This document shows positions 16,789 to 24,380 of a stretch of 64,000 nt of DNA, in pieces. Within the stretch, counting starts at the first letter, position 1. Every line of letters starts with the position of its first letter. The position numbers were made by a program, and so were the translations under genes. Under the pieces are notes generated by a model that was not told where the DNA came from, searched no databases, and was given only the letters and a program-made list of their open reading frames with translations. Source of the stretch: CFX5 sp023384495 (GTDB taxonomy: Bacteria; Chloroflexota; Anaerolineae; Caldilineales; Caldilineaceae); assembly GCA_048499455.1 (NCBI GenBank), contig JASNZV010000007.1, forward strand, positions 186,001-250,000, written 5' to 3'.

Positions 16789-17301
16789 CTAGACGCCGGC
16801 TTCGGCGCCAACAATGGCGGGCATGTTGCGCAACACATAATCCTCAACGCGCAACAAGTTGCCCTGTGCGTGACGGACGGTCTGCAACAGCCTGGTCATG
16901 GTGTCGACCTCTTCCACCTGCTCTGTGACAAACCACTGCAGAAAATTGTGGGTCGTGTGGTCATCTGCGGCCAGCGCAATCGAGACCAGATCGTTGATCT
17001 GGCCTGTGGTTTTTAGCTCCTGGTCGAGCGCGTATTGCACCGCAGCCTCCGCGTTGACAAAGTCATTCTGGACCGGTGGGGTCCCTGTGAGGGTCGGTTT
17101 GGCGCCGGTTTCGAGCAGAAAGTCAAAGATCTTCATGGCGTGCAGCCGCTCGTCCTCCGACTGGCGCAAAAAGAAGGCAGCCAGTTCGGGCAACCCCTGG
17201 TCATCAAAATAGGCGCTGATGACCAGATAGGCAAACATATTGGTAAATTCGTTGGTGGTCTGTGTGTTGAGCGCTTCGGCAACATTCGGTTTAATGATCA
17301 T
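16789..17301 (-). CDS. Ferritin (non-haem iron storage)
   Basis: A 170-residue FtnA-type four-helix-bundle ferritin of normal length. Ferroxidase-centre residues are present: Glu18 (NEFTN), Glu51 and His54 (EDERLHAMK), Glu95 (DQELKTT), Gln128 and Glu131 (TEQVEEVD). Subunits form a 24-mer shell that oxidises Fe(II) and stores it as mineral in the cytoplasm. AAGGGG lies 8 bases before the ATG. First gene of a two-gene unit with the DUF1232 protein. Confidence 0.95.
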   Translation of the reverse strand: MIIKPNVAEALNTQTTNEFTNMFAYLVISAYFDDQGLPELAAFFLRQSEDERLHAMKIFDFLLETGAKPTLTGTPPVQNDFVNAEAAVQYALDQELKTTGQINDLVSIALAADDHTTHNFLQWFVTEQVEEVDTMTRLLQTVRHAQGNLLRVEDYVLRNMPAIVGAEAGV

Positions 17302-17502
17302 GGCTTGTCCCCTTGTGCGGTTTCGGAATGCGTTGATCCACTATATCACAGAAGAACCATCTTGACACAGCCGCCCCCTGAGTGCTATCGTGACGAGCCG
17401 GCTGCGCAGATCACAAATATGCCATCAATTGGACAATGTTTGCATGATGATTTGACTGCCATCCCCATACCCATCGATCCAGTGCAGAAGAGGAGACCCA
17501 TT

Positions 17503-19311
17503 ATGACCGAACGCCACATCCCGGCCCGCAGCGAGATCCCCGTTGAACAGACCTGGGACCTGGCCAGCATCTTCCCCGATGCCGCGGCGTGGGAGGCCGC
17601 CTATGCGGATGTCTTGGCCGCGTTGCCCGCGCTCAGGCGCTTTGCCGGGCAACTGGGGGAGGGCCCCTCCACGCTGGCCGCCTGGTTTGCGGAATCCAAC
17701 GATCTGCTATGCGCGGCGCAGAAGGTGGCGATCTATGCCTATCTGGAATATGCCGGGGATACGGGGAATCAGGCGGCTGCCGCTCGTCGCGGGCGCGCCG
17801 ACACGCTGGAGAGCGAAGTGTCCGCCGCGCTTGCCTTTGCCGAGCCGGAATTGATGGAGATTGGCTTTGATGCGCTGCGTCAGTGGCTCGACACAGAACC
17901 CGCGCTGCAGACCTATCGCCACTATTTCGAGCGGCTGGCGCACAATCAGCCACACATTCGCTCGGCAGAGGTCGAAGAGATGTTGGGGCAGGCGAGCGAC
18001 ACCTTTCAGACGGCGAACAACACCCATGCCATCCTCACCAATACCGACCTGCGCATATCACCGGCGCAGACAAAGGATGGCGACACGCTTACGGTGGGCC
18101 AGGGCAACATCACAGCACTGATCAGCCACCCCGACCGCACGGTTCGCCGCACGGCATGGGAGAACTACGCCGACGCCCATCTGTCCTACAAGAACACCAT
18201 GGCCAACTGCCTCATCGCGGCGGTGAAGCAGAATGTCTTCCGCGCCCGCGTCCGCCGCTACGATTCGGCGCTCTCCGCCGCGTTGGCGCCGCACAATATT
18301 CCTAATTCGGTCTTCCACAACCTGATTGCCGCCTTTCGCACGCACTTGCCCACGTGGCATCGCTATTGGCGGCTCAAACGGCGCGCGCTCAGGCTCGACC
18401 CCATGCACGAGTATGACATCAAGGCCCCGCTGACCACCGCGCCGGTCCGCGTTTCCTATGCCCAGGCGGTAGAGATGGTGGCTGCGGGCATGGCCCCGCT
18501 GGGCGATGACTATGTCAATGTCATGCGCCGGGGCGCGCTGAAAGAACGCTGGGTGGACATTTACCCCAATCAGGGCAAGCGCGCCGGCGCCTTCTCCTAT
18601 GGCAGCCCGGGCACGCATCCCTTTATCATGCTCAACTTCAACAACGACCTGGCCGGCATGAGCACACTGGCGCACGAGTTGGGTCACTCCATGCACTCCT
18701 ATCTCACCTGGCAGAGCCAGCCCCTTGTCTACGCCCACTATTCGCTCTTTGTGGCCGAAGTGGCCTCCAATTTCAACCAGGCGCTCGTACGCGGCCATCT
18801 CTTGCAGACGGAGAATGACCGGGATTTTCAGATCACGCTGCTCGAAGAGGCGATGTTCAACTTTCACCGCTACTTCTTCGTGATGCCCACCCTGGCCCGT
18901 TTTGAACTCGCCATCCACGAACGGGTGGAGCAAGGACAACCGCTCAACGCCGACACCATGACCGAGCTCATGACCGATCTCTTTGCCGAGGGCTATGGCG
19001 ATGAGGTGACCATGGACCGGGAGCGCATCGGCATTACCTGGGCGGAGTTCTCAACGCATCTCTACGCCAATTTCTATGTCTATCAATACGCCACCGGGAT
19101 TGCCGGCGCCCACGCCTTGGCGGCCCACGTCTTGGCCGGCGAACCAGGCGCTGCCGAGCGCTACCTGGCGTTCCTGCGCGCGGGCGGGTCGTGCTACCCG
19201 CTGGAGGCGCTGCGGCGGGCCGGCGTCGACCTCACCACGCCCGAGCCGGTGGAAGCCGCCTTTGCCGTGCTGGCTGCCTACGTCGAGCGGCTGGAGCAGT
19301 TGGTGCTGTGA
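17503..19311 (+). CDS. pepF: Oligoendopeptidase F (M3 family zinc metallopeptidase)
   Basis: A 602-residue cytoplasmic thimet-type peptidase that cleaves short peptides. The zinc motif HELGH is at residues 391-395 (STLAHELGHSMHSYL), with the third ligand glutamate expected in FVAEVASNFNQAL downstream. VYQYATGIAGAHALA near the end is the conserved substrate-side region of PepF. The frame is open back to 17035, but that part overlaps the ferritin gene antisense; ATG 17503, with GAGGAG 7 bases upstream, gives the usual PepF length. Confidence 0.94.
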   Translation: MTERHIPARSEIPVEQTWDLASIFPDAAAWEAAYADVLAALPALRRFAGQLGEGPSTLAAWFAESNDLLCAAQKVAIYAYLEYAGDTGNQAAAARRGRADTLESEVSAALAFAEPELMEIGFDALRQWLDTEPALQTYRHYFERLAHNQPHIRSAEVEEMLGQASDTFQTANNTHAILTNTDLRISPAQTKDGDTLTVGQGNITALISHPDRTVRRTAWENYADAHLSYKNTMANCLIAAVKQNVFRARVRRYDSALSAALAPHNIPNSVFHNLIAAFRTHLPTWHRYWRLKRRALRLDPMHEYDIKAPLTTAPVRVSYAQAVEMVAAGMAPLGDDYVNVMRRGALKERWVDIYPNQGKRAGAFSYGSPGTHPFIMLNFNNDLAGMSTLAHELGHSMHSYLTWQSQPLVYAHYSLFVAEVASNFNQALVRGHLLQTENDRDFQITLLEEAMFNFHRYFFVMPTLARFELAIHERVEQGQPLNADTMTELMTDLFAEGYGDEVTMDRERIGITWAEFSTHLYANFYVYQYATGIAGAHALAAHVLAGEPGAAERYLAFLRAGGSCYPLEALRRAGVDLTTPEPVEAAFAVLAAYVERLEQLVL

Positions 19312-19462
19312 AACGGATCGACCGCCGGACCGTAGTGGGTGATGCATTGCTCGTTCATCTCATACCGAATCCTTCTGTTCAATTGGGGGATGCACTGCCG
19401 TTTCATCCTGGCGCATTCCGCAACGGAGCAACCAAATTTCGTACTGTCAGGAGCCAACCGTG

Positions 19463-20641
19463 ATGACGTTCGATTTTGACCCGCGTTCGCCGGTCTTCCG
19501 GCGCAACCCATATCCCTATTACGATATGTTGCGCAGCCACGCGCCCATCTTTTTTTGGGAGCCGTGGGGCATCTTCTTTTTGACGCGCCATGAAGATTGC
19601 AACGAACTGCTGCGCGACCCCCGCCTGGGGCATGGCCTACAAGGCGAGCCGCCCGTCGACGAGGCAGCGCTCTATGAGATGCAGCTCAACTGGATGCTCT
19701 TTCAAAACCCACCCAATCACACCCGGCTGCGCGGGCTGGCCCACAAGGCCTTTACCCCGCGCATGGTGGAACAGATGCGCGAGGCCATCCAGTCGCTCAC
19801 CGACCAGTTGCTCGACCGGGTGCAGGCAGCTGGGCAGATGGAGCTGATCGCGGACCTGGCCTATCCGCTGCCCGTCACCGTGATCGCCGAAATGTTAGGC
19901 ATTCCCGAAGCCGACCGCGACCGCTTCCACGAGTGGTCCGACGCGCTGGCGCGTAGCCTGGATATGACCGACGACCCTGCCGTCTATCAGCGGGCGGCGG
20001 CGGCGGCGGCGGTCTTCACCGGCTATCTGCGCGAGCTGGCCAATCGCCGCCGCGTGGCGCCGGGCCCCGATCTGCTCAGCGCGCTGGTGCAGGTGGAGGA
20101 GGCGGGCGAGCAGCTTACCGAGGCCGAGCTCTATGCCACCTGTGCGCTGCTGCTGGTCGCCGGTCACGAGACCACCATCAACCTCATCGGCAACGGCGTG
20201 TTGGCCCTGCTTCGCCACCCCGAGCAGATGGCGCTGCTCCAGCGCAACCCTGCGCTGGTCAAATCCGCCGTAGAGGAATTGCTGCGCTTTGATAGCCCGG
20301 TGCAACTGACCAGCCGCTTTGTGCTCGAGGAGCTCACCTACCAGGGGCATACATTTCGACCAGGGCAATCGATCAGCTTCATGCTGGGCGCAGCCAACCA
20401 CGACCCGGCGGTTTTTGCGCAACCGCAGACGCTCGATGTGACGCGGGTCAAGAATCCACACCTGGCCTTTGGCAGTGGCATCCACTACTGTCTGGGCGCG
20501 CCGCTGGCCCGGCTGGAGGGGCAGATCGCGGTCGAGACGTTGCTGCGCCGGATGCCCAATCTGCGCCTGGCGGTGGACGAGCCGGTCTATCGCGACAACT
20601 ATGTGCTGCGCGGGCTGGAGGCGCTGCCGGTGACGTTTTGA
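19463..20641 (+). CDS. Cytochrome P450
   Basis: A 392-residue soluble bacterial P450. The I-helix oxygen-activation motif is AGHETT (His235). The K-helix ExxR is in EELLRFDSP. The haem-binding loop is FGSGIHYCLGAPLARLE with Cys343 as axial ligand. Bacterial class I enzymes of this size need a ferredoxin and reductase; neither is adjacent. ATG at 19463 and the GTG one codon earlier are both served by AGGAG (19449-19453). Substrate not predictable; the family often hydroxylates lipids or xenobiotics. Confidence 0.93.
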   Translation: MTFDFDPRSPVFRRNPYPYYDMLRSHAPIFFWEPWGIFFLTRHEDCNELLRDPRLGHGLQGEPPVDEAALYEMQLNWMLFQNPPNHTRLRGLAHKAFTPRMVEQMREAIQSLTDQLLDRVQAAGQMELIADLAYPLPVTVIAEMLGIPEADRDRFHEWSDALARSLDMTDDPAVYQRAAAAAAVFTGYLRELANRRRVAPGPDLLSALVQVEEAGEQLTEAELYATCALLLVAGHETTINLIGNGVLALLRHPEQMALLQRNPALVKSAVEELLRFDSPVQLTSRFVLEELTYQGHTFRPGQSISFMLGAANHDPAVFAQPQTLDVTRVKNPHLAFGSGIHYCLGAPLARLEGQIAVETLLRRMPNLRLAVDEPVYRDNYVLRGLEALPVTF

Positions 20642-20716
20642 CGGCTCAAGCTGGGCGCGCCGACCGCCAGGTCGGTGTGCGGATGCCCACATTCCGCTTC
20701 ACAATAGCTCCTGTGA

Positions 20717-20722
20717 TATACT
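20717..20722 (+). promoter_or_regulatory. -10 element upstream of Uma2 gene
   Basis: TATACT lies 48 bases before the Uma2 start in a short AT-rich island within otherwise GC-rich DNA. No well-spaced -35 was found. Confidence 0.35.
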
Positions 20723-20770
20723 ATCCCATAGCGATTGCGCCCGTTGTGTGTCAGGCTCAGGGAGTGAACC

Positions 20771-21247
20771 ATGGAATGGAAAGAGCTGGTCGCCAACCCC
20801 AACTTGCAGGACTTACCCTACAAAATTGAAACGAACGAATGGGGTCAAATCGTTATGACGCCAACGAGGGCCAGGCATGGGTCATTACAATCCAGGATCG
20901 TCCGCTTACTAGACGAATTCATATCGACACCGGGTGAGGTTGTCGTCGAATGCGCAATACAGACGACCAGCGGCACCAAGGTGGCGGATGTGGCCTGGTT
21001 CTCGGCCGCGCGGTGGGAGACGGTCAAAGACGAGTACGATGTCTCCATCGCGCCCGAAATCTGTGTCGAGGTGCTCTCACCGGGCAACAGCGGCGGCGAG
21101 ATGCGCAGCAAACGCCTGCTCTACTTCGCCGCCGGCGCGCAGGAGGTCTGGGTCTGTGATAACGATGGGTGCATGCGCTTTTTTGGACCAACGGGAGAAC
21201 TGGAGCATTCGGCGTTGGCGCCTGATTTCCCGCACAAGATTGGCTGA
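20771..21247 (+). CDS. Uma2 family (DUF820) endonuclease-like protein
   Basis: A 158-residue PD-(D/E)XK-fold protein of the Uma2 family. KVADVAWFSA carries the conserved aspartate, and the later PEICVEVLSPGNSGGEM carries the Glu-x-Leu-Ser-Pro core. These proteins are very abundant in Chloroflexota and cyanobacteria; their nuclease role is predicted from fold and not established. AGGGAG lies 6 bases before the ATG. A second, longer member is at 41437-42183. Confidence 0.88.
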   Translation: MEWKELVANPNLQDLPYKIETNEWGQIVMTPTRARHGSLQSRIVRLLDEFISTPGEVVVECAIQTTSGTKVADVAWFSAARWETVKDEYDVSIAPEICVEVLSPGNSGGEMRSKRLLYFAAGAQEVWVCDNDGCMRFFGPTGELEHSALAPDFPHKIG

Positions 21248-21396
21248 GTGATGCCGCCCGGCTTTCCCGCCCGCATGGTATTCTCACAGTACGCAAGCCT
21301 CGACAGAGCGGCCGCGGGTGAGCACTGTCACAACCACTGAACGCCCACCTGGCGCTGCGCACCGTGGGCCATTTTTAATGCAACAGGAGTCACCCG

Positions 21397-22302
21397 TTGA
21401 CGACGATTGCCGATATTCGTTCGATTGACCAGGTCCAACAGGCGCTGGCCGACCATCACTACATCAGCGACCGCAGCCTGGCCACCGCCATCTTTCTGGC
21501 GCTCAAGCTTCAGCGCCCCCTCTTTTTGGAGGGCGAAGCCGGCGTGGGCAAGACCGAAGTGGCCAAGGTGCTGGCCCATCTGCTCGACCGGCCGCTGCTC
21601 CGCCTCCAGTGCTACGAAGGGCTGGATATTAGCACTGCCGTCTACGAGTGGAACTACACGCAGCAGATGTTGCAGATCCGCCTCCTCGAAGCCGCCGGCG
21701 GGGTGCAGGTGGATGCGGCCCGCCGCGAGCTTTTTAGCCCTGAGTTTCTGCTCAAACGCCCGCTGCTCCAGGCGCTGGACCAGAGCAACGGCGCGCCGCC
21801 CGTGCTGCTCATCGACGAGCTGGATCGCGCCGACGAGGAGTTCGAGGCCTTTTTGCTCGAAGTGCTCTCCGATTTTCAGATCACCATCCCCGAACTGGGC
21901 GTGATCAAGGCGCAGACCCCGCCGGTGGTCATCATTACCTCCAACCGGACGCGCGAGATCCACGATGCGCTCAAGCGACGTTGCCTCTATCATTGGATCG
22001 ATTACCCGTCGTTCGAGAAGGAATATGGCATTGTGCTGGCCAAAGCGCCCCACGCGCCCGAACGGCTGGCGCGTCAGGTGGTGGCCTTTGTGCAGGAGCT
22101 GCGGCGCGAGGACCTCTTCAAGCTGCCCGGCGTGGCCGAAACGCTCGACTGGATCACCGCGCTGGTGGCGCTCGACCAGGAAACGCTCACCGAGGCGGTG
22201 GTCAACGATACGCTGGGCGCACTGCTCAAATACCGAGACGATATTCAATATGTGCAGCGCGCCGCGCTCAAATCGATCCTCGAACGGGTGGCCGTCGCGT
22301 AG
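21397..22302 (+). CDS. MoxR-type AAA+ ATPase (CoxD-like)
   Basis: A 301-residue MoxR-family AAA+ ATPase. Walker A GEAGVGKTE at 46-54; Walker B VLLIDELDRADEE at 136-148; sensor-1 asparagine in VIITSNRTREIHDALKRRCLYHW, which also holds the arginine finger. MoxR ATPases work with VWA-domain proteins to mature or insert metal cofactors; CoxD/CoxE in CO dehydrogenase is the model. A VWA/CoxE-like gene follows at 22845. The start is TTG 21397 with AGGAG 7 bases upstream; no in-frame ATG fits. Confidence 0.92.
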   Translation: MTTIADIRSIDQVQQALADHHYISDRSLATAIFLALKLQRPLFLEGEAGVGKTEVAKVLAHLLDRPLLRLQCYEGLDISTAVYEWNYTQQMLQIRLLEAAGGVQVDAARRELFSPEFLLKRPLLQALDQSNGAPPVLLIDELDRADEEFEAFLLEVLSDFQITIPELGVIKAQTPPVVIITSNRTREIHDALKRRCLYHWIDYPSFEKEYGIVLAKAPHAPERLARQVVAFVQELRREDLFKLPGVAETLDWITALVALDQETLTEAVVNDTLGALLKYRDDIQYVQRAALKSILERVAVA

Positions 22303-22313
22303 ATTCTAACTCA

Positions 22314-22344
22314 TGTGACAGTCACACTGGAGATGACTGTCACA
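22314..22344. repeat. Dispersed palindrome B, copy 1 (GTGACAGTCAC family)
   Basis: TGTGACAGTCA (22314-22324) and TGACTGTCACA (22334-22344) are exact reverse complements around 9 bases, directly after the MoxR stop. A related hairpin with the same GTGACAGTCAC core is at 54733-54762. Confidence 0.7.
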
Positions 22345-22371
22345 TTAACAATCTGTTTTCACGGGAACGCT

Positions 22372-22848
22372 ATGTCCAATCCACCAGATACCCCCCCCAC
22401 TCGCGACGCCGCGCTGACCCTGCGCGAGATCACGACGGAGACGCTGCGCACGATCCTCAACCTCGCGGTGGCCGATGACCAAAAGCACTTTGTCGCGCCC
22501 AATGCGGTCTCGGTGGCCGAGGCCTATTTTGCGCGGGAGCACGCCTGGTTCCGCGCCATCTACGCCGATGAGACGCCGGTGGGCTTTCTCATGCTCTATG
22601 ACGACCCCGAAAAGGCGGTCTATTACCTCTGGCGCTTTATGATCGACGCCCGCTACCAGGGCCTGGGCTATGGCCGGCGCGCCATCCAACTGCTCATCGA
22701 TCATGTGAAGGGACGGCCCAACGCCCACGAGCTCAAGCTGAGCTGTGTGCCCGGCGAGCACAGCCCCGGCGCCTTCTACGAGCGGTTAGGCTTTGTCTTC
22801 ACCGGCGAAGAAGAGGAGGGCGAATTGGTGATGAGACTGTCGCTATGA
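22372..22848 (+). CDS. GNAT family N-acetyltransferase
   Basis: A 158-residue GNAT enzyme. The acetyl-CoA pyrophosphate-binding motif A appears as RYQGLGYGRRAIQLL, followed by the conserved SPGAFYERLGFVFTGEE end strand. It resembles spermidine/spermine-type acetyltransferases (SpeG/PaiA-like) in the DDQKHFVAPNAVSVAEAYF start, but the substrate is not assigned. ATG 22372 is used because the frame upstream runs through the palindrome. Its last four bases overlap the VWA gene (ATGA), so it is translationally coupled inside the moxR-VWA pair. Confidence 0.85.
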   Translation: MSNPPDTPPTRDAALTLREITTETLRTILNLAVADDQKHFVAPNAVSVAEAYFAREHAWFRAIYADETPVGFLMLYDDPEKAVYYLWRFMIDARYQGLGYGRRAIQLLIDHVKGRPNAHELKLSCVPGEHSPGAFYERLGFVFTGEEEEGELVMRLSL

Positions 22849-23996
22849 GTCAGGGCCATCTGCTGCGCAACTGGGTGCAGTTTGGGCGCATGTTGCGCGC
22901 GCTCGGCGTGGAGATCCGCCCCACGCAACTGGTGGACCTGGCCGAGAGCCTGCGTCACGTCGAGCTGCACCGCCGCGAGGATGTGAAGAATGCGGCCCGC
23001 GCCATCCTCATCAACCGCTACGAGCATTTGCCCCTCTTTGAGCGCGCCTTTGACCTCTTCTGGCAGCCGCACGCCCACGACGCGCTGCGTGATCTCGACC
23101 TCTCCATGCTGCAGCGCAGGCGGCGGCAACGGCAGATCTTGCGCCCTATCGACGAGCGCCCGGCGCTTGACGGGGCCGGCGATGGTGAGCCGCCCGAAGC
23201 GCCGCAGGTGGAGAAGATCCTCACCTACAGCGACCAAGAGGTGCTGCGCCAGAAGGACTTTGCCGCGCTCGATGAGGCCGAGCTTGCCGAGGTGCGCCGA
23301 CTCATGGCGCGCATCCCGTGGCGCCTGACGCCCCGCCGCACCCGCCGCATGACCCCCACCCGCCGCGGCGAGCAGGTCGACCTGCGGCGCACCTTGCGTC
23401 GCAGCCTGCGCCACGGCGGCGAGCCGCTGCACCTGGCCCAGAAAACGCGCAAACTCAAACGGCGCCCAGTCGTGCTCCTCTGCGACATCAGCGGCTCTAT
23501 GGAGCGCTATGCGCGGGTGCTGCTCCAATTTGTCTACGCCGTCGCCCACCGGCTCGACCGGGTGGAGGTGTTTGTCTTTAGCACGCGGCTCACCCGCATC
23601 ACCCGCCAGTTGCAGACGCGCAACGTGGACCGGGCGCTCGACGATGCGGCCGCCGCCATCCACGACTGGGCGGGCGGCACACGCATTGGCGAGGCGGTCA
23701 AACAGTTCAACTACCAGTGGGCGCGGCGGGTATTGGGGCAAGGGGCGGTCGCGCTCATCATCAGCGACGGCTGGGACCGGGGCGACATCGACCTGCTAGC
23801 CCGCGAGATGGACCGGTTGCACCGCAGTTGCCACCGTCTGATCTGGCTTAACCCGCTGCTGGGCGGGGCCGACTACGAGCCGCTGGTGCGCGGCATCCAG
23901 GCCGCCCTGCCCCACATCGACGACTTCTTGCCCGTCCACAACCTGGCCAGCCTGGAACAACTGGTCGCCGTGCTGGGGAAGGAGCTGGGGGGGTAG
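22845..23996 (+). CDS. VWA domain protein, CoxE-like
   Basis: A 383-residue protein of the CoxE-like family. The VWA MIDAS motif DxSxS is DISGSM at 214-219, preceded by a basic linker (residues 155-190) and an N-terminal helical part. The rest of the fold is clear: VEVFVFSTRLTRITRQL, GGTRIGEAV and VALIISDGWDRGD supply the remaining MIDAS residues. With the MoxR ATPase encoded upstream it would form a chaperone-like pair for loading metal or opening a complex. No molybdenum hydroxylase structural genes are nearby, so the client is unknown. Confidence 0.9.
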   Translation: MSQGHLLRNWVQFGRMLRALGVEIRPTQLVDLAESLRHVELHRREDVKNAARAILINRYEHLPLFERAFDLFWQPHAHDALRDLDLSMLQRRRRQRQILRPIDERPALDGAGDGEPPEAPQVEKILTYSDQEVLRQKDFAALDEAELAEVRRLMARIPWRLTPRRTRRMTPTRRGEQVDLRRTLRRSLRHGGEPLHLAQKTRKLKRRPVVLLCDISGSMERYARVLLQFVYAVAHRLDRVEVFVFSTRLTRITRQLQTRNVDRALDDAAAAIHDWAGGTRIGEAVKQFNYQWARRVLGQGAVALIISDGWDRGDIDLLAREMDRLHRSCHRLIWLNPLLGGADYEPLVRGIQAALPHIDDFLPVHNLASLEQLVAVLGKELGG

Positions 23997-24001
23997 CGGC
24001 G

Positions 24002-24127
24002 CTGTCAGCGGATTCGGAGCGCGGATTGAGCGGATGGCGGCCCACACAATCCGTTCCCACACCAACACACCGGAACGGATTGCTCGATCCATCATCCGCT
24101 CAATCGGCTCCACAGATCCGCTGACAG
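24002..24127. repeat. Palindromic repeat C, unit 1
   Basis: Begins CTGTCAGCGGATTCGGAGCG and ends ATCCGCTGACAG, so its ends are inverted copies. Inside are several CGGATTG and ATCCGTT strings in alternating orientation. Lies 5 bases after the VWA gene stop. Confidence 0.75.
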
Positions 24128-24137
24128 TTGCGCGGGG

Positions 24138-24242
24138 CTGTCAACGGATTTTGGGAACGGATTGAACGGATGGCGGCCCACACAATCCGTTCCCACGCCA
24201 ACACGCCGAAACGGATTGCTCACCGCACATATCTGCTGACAG
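24138..24242. repeat. Palindromic repeat C, unit 2
   Basis: Same design as unit 1 but about 20 bases shorter: CTGTCAACGGATT at the left end, CTGCTGACAG at the right. The 10-base spacer on its left (TTGCGCGGGG) is the exact reverse complement of the spacer on its right (CCCCGCGCAA), extending the palindrome. Confidence 0.75.
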
Positions 24243-24252
24243 CCCCGCGCAA

Positions 24253-24378
24253 CTGTCAACGGATTCGGAGAACGGATTGCACGGATAGCGCACAATACAA
24301 TCCGTTCCCAGCTTCAACACGCTGGAACGGATGGCGCTCCACACATCCGCTCAATCGGCTTCACAAATCCGCTGACAG
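24253..24378. repeat. Palindromic repeat C, unit 3
   Basis: Third unit, CTGTCAACGGATTCGGAGAA at the left end and ATCCGCTGACAG at the right. It stops two bases short of the stop codon of the CHAT-SUMF1 gene (24381), so the array sits between the convergent 3' ends of two genes. The 23997-24380 gap holds only this array. Confidence 0.75.
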
Positions 24379-24380
24379 CC

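Noticed and set aside
17035..17502. 156-residue N-terminal extension of oligoendopeptidase F
   Set aside because: It overlaps the ferritin gene antisense and adds nothing found in the family; GAGGAG before ATG 17503 fixes the start.
24002..24378. CRISPR array
   Set aside because: Units are 105-126 bases and palindromic, spacers are 10 bases and complementary to each other, and there are no cas genes.
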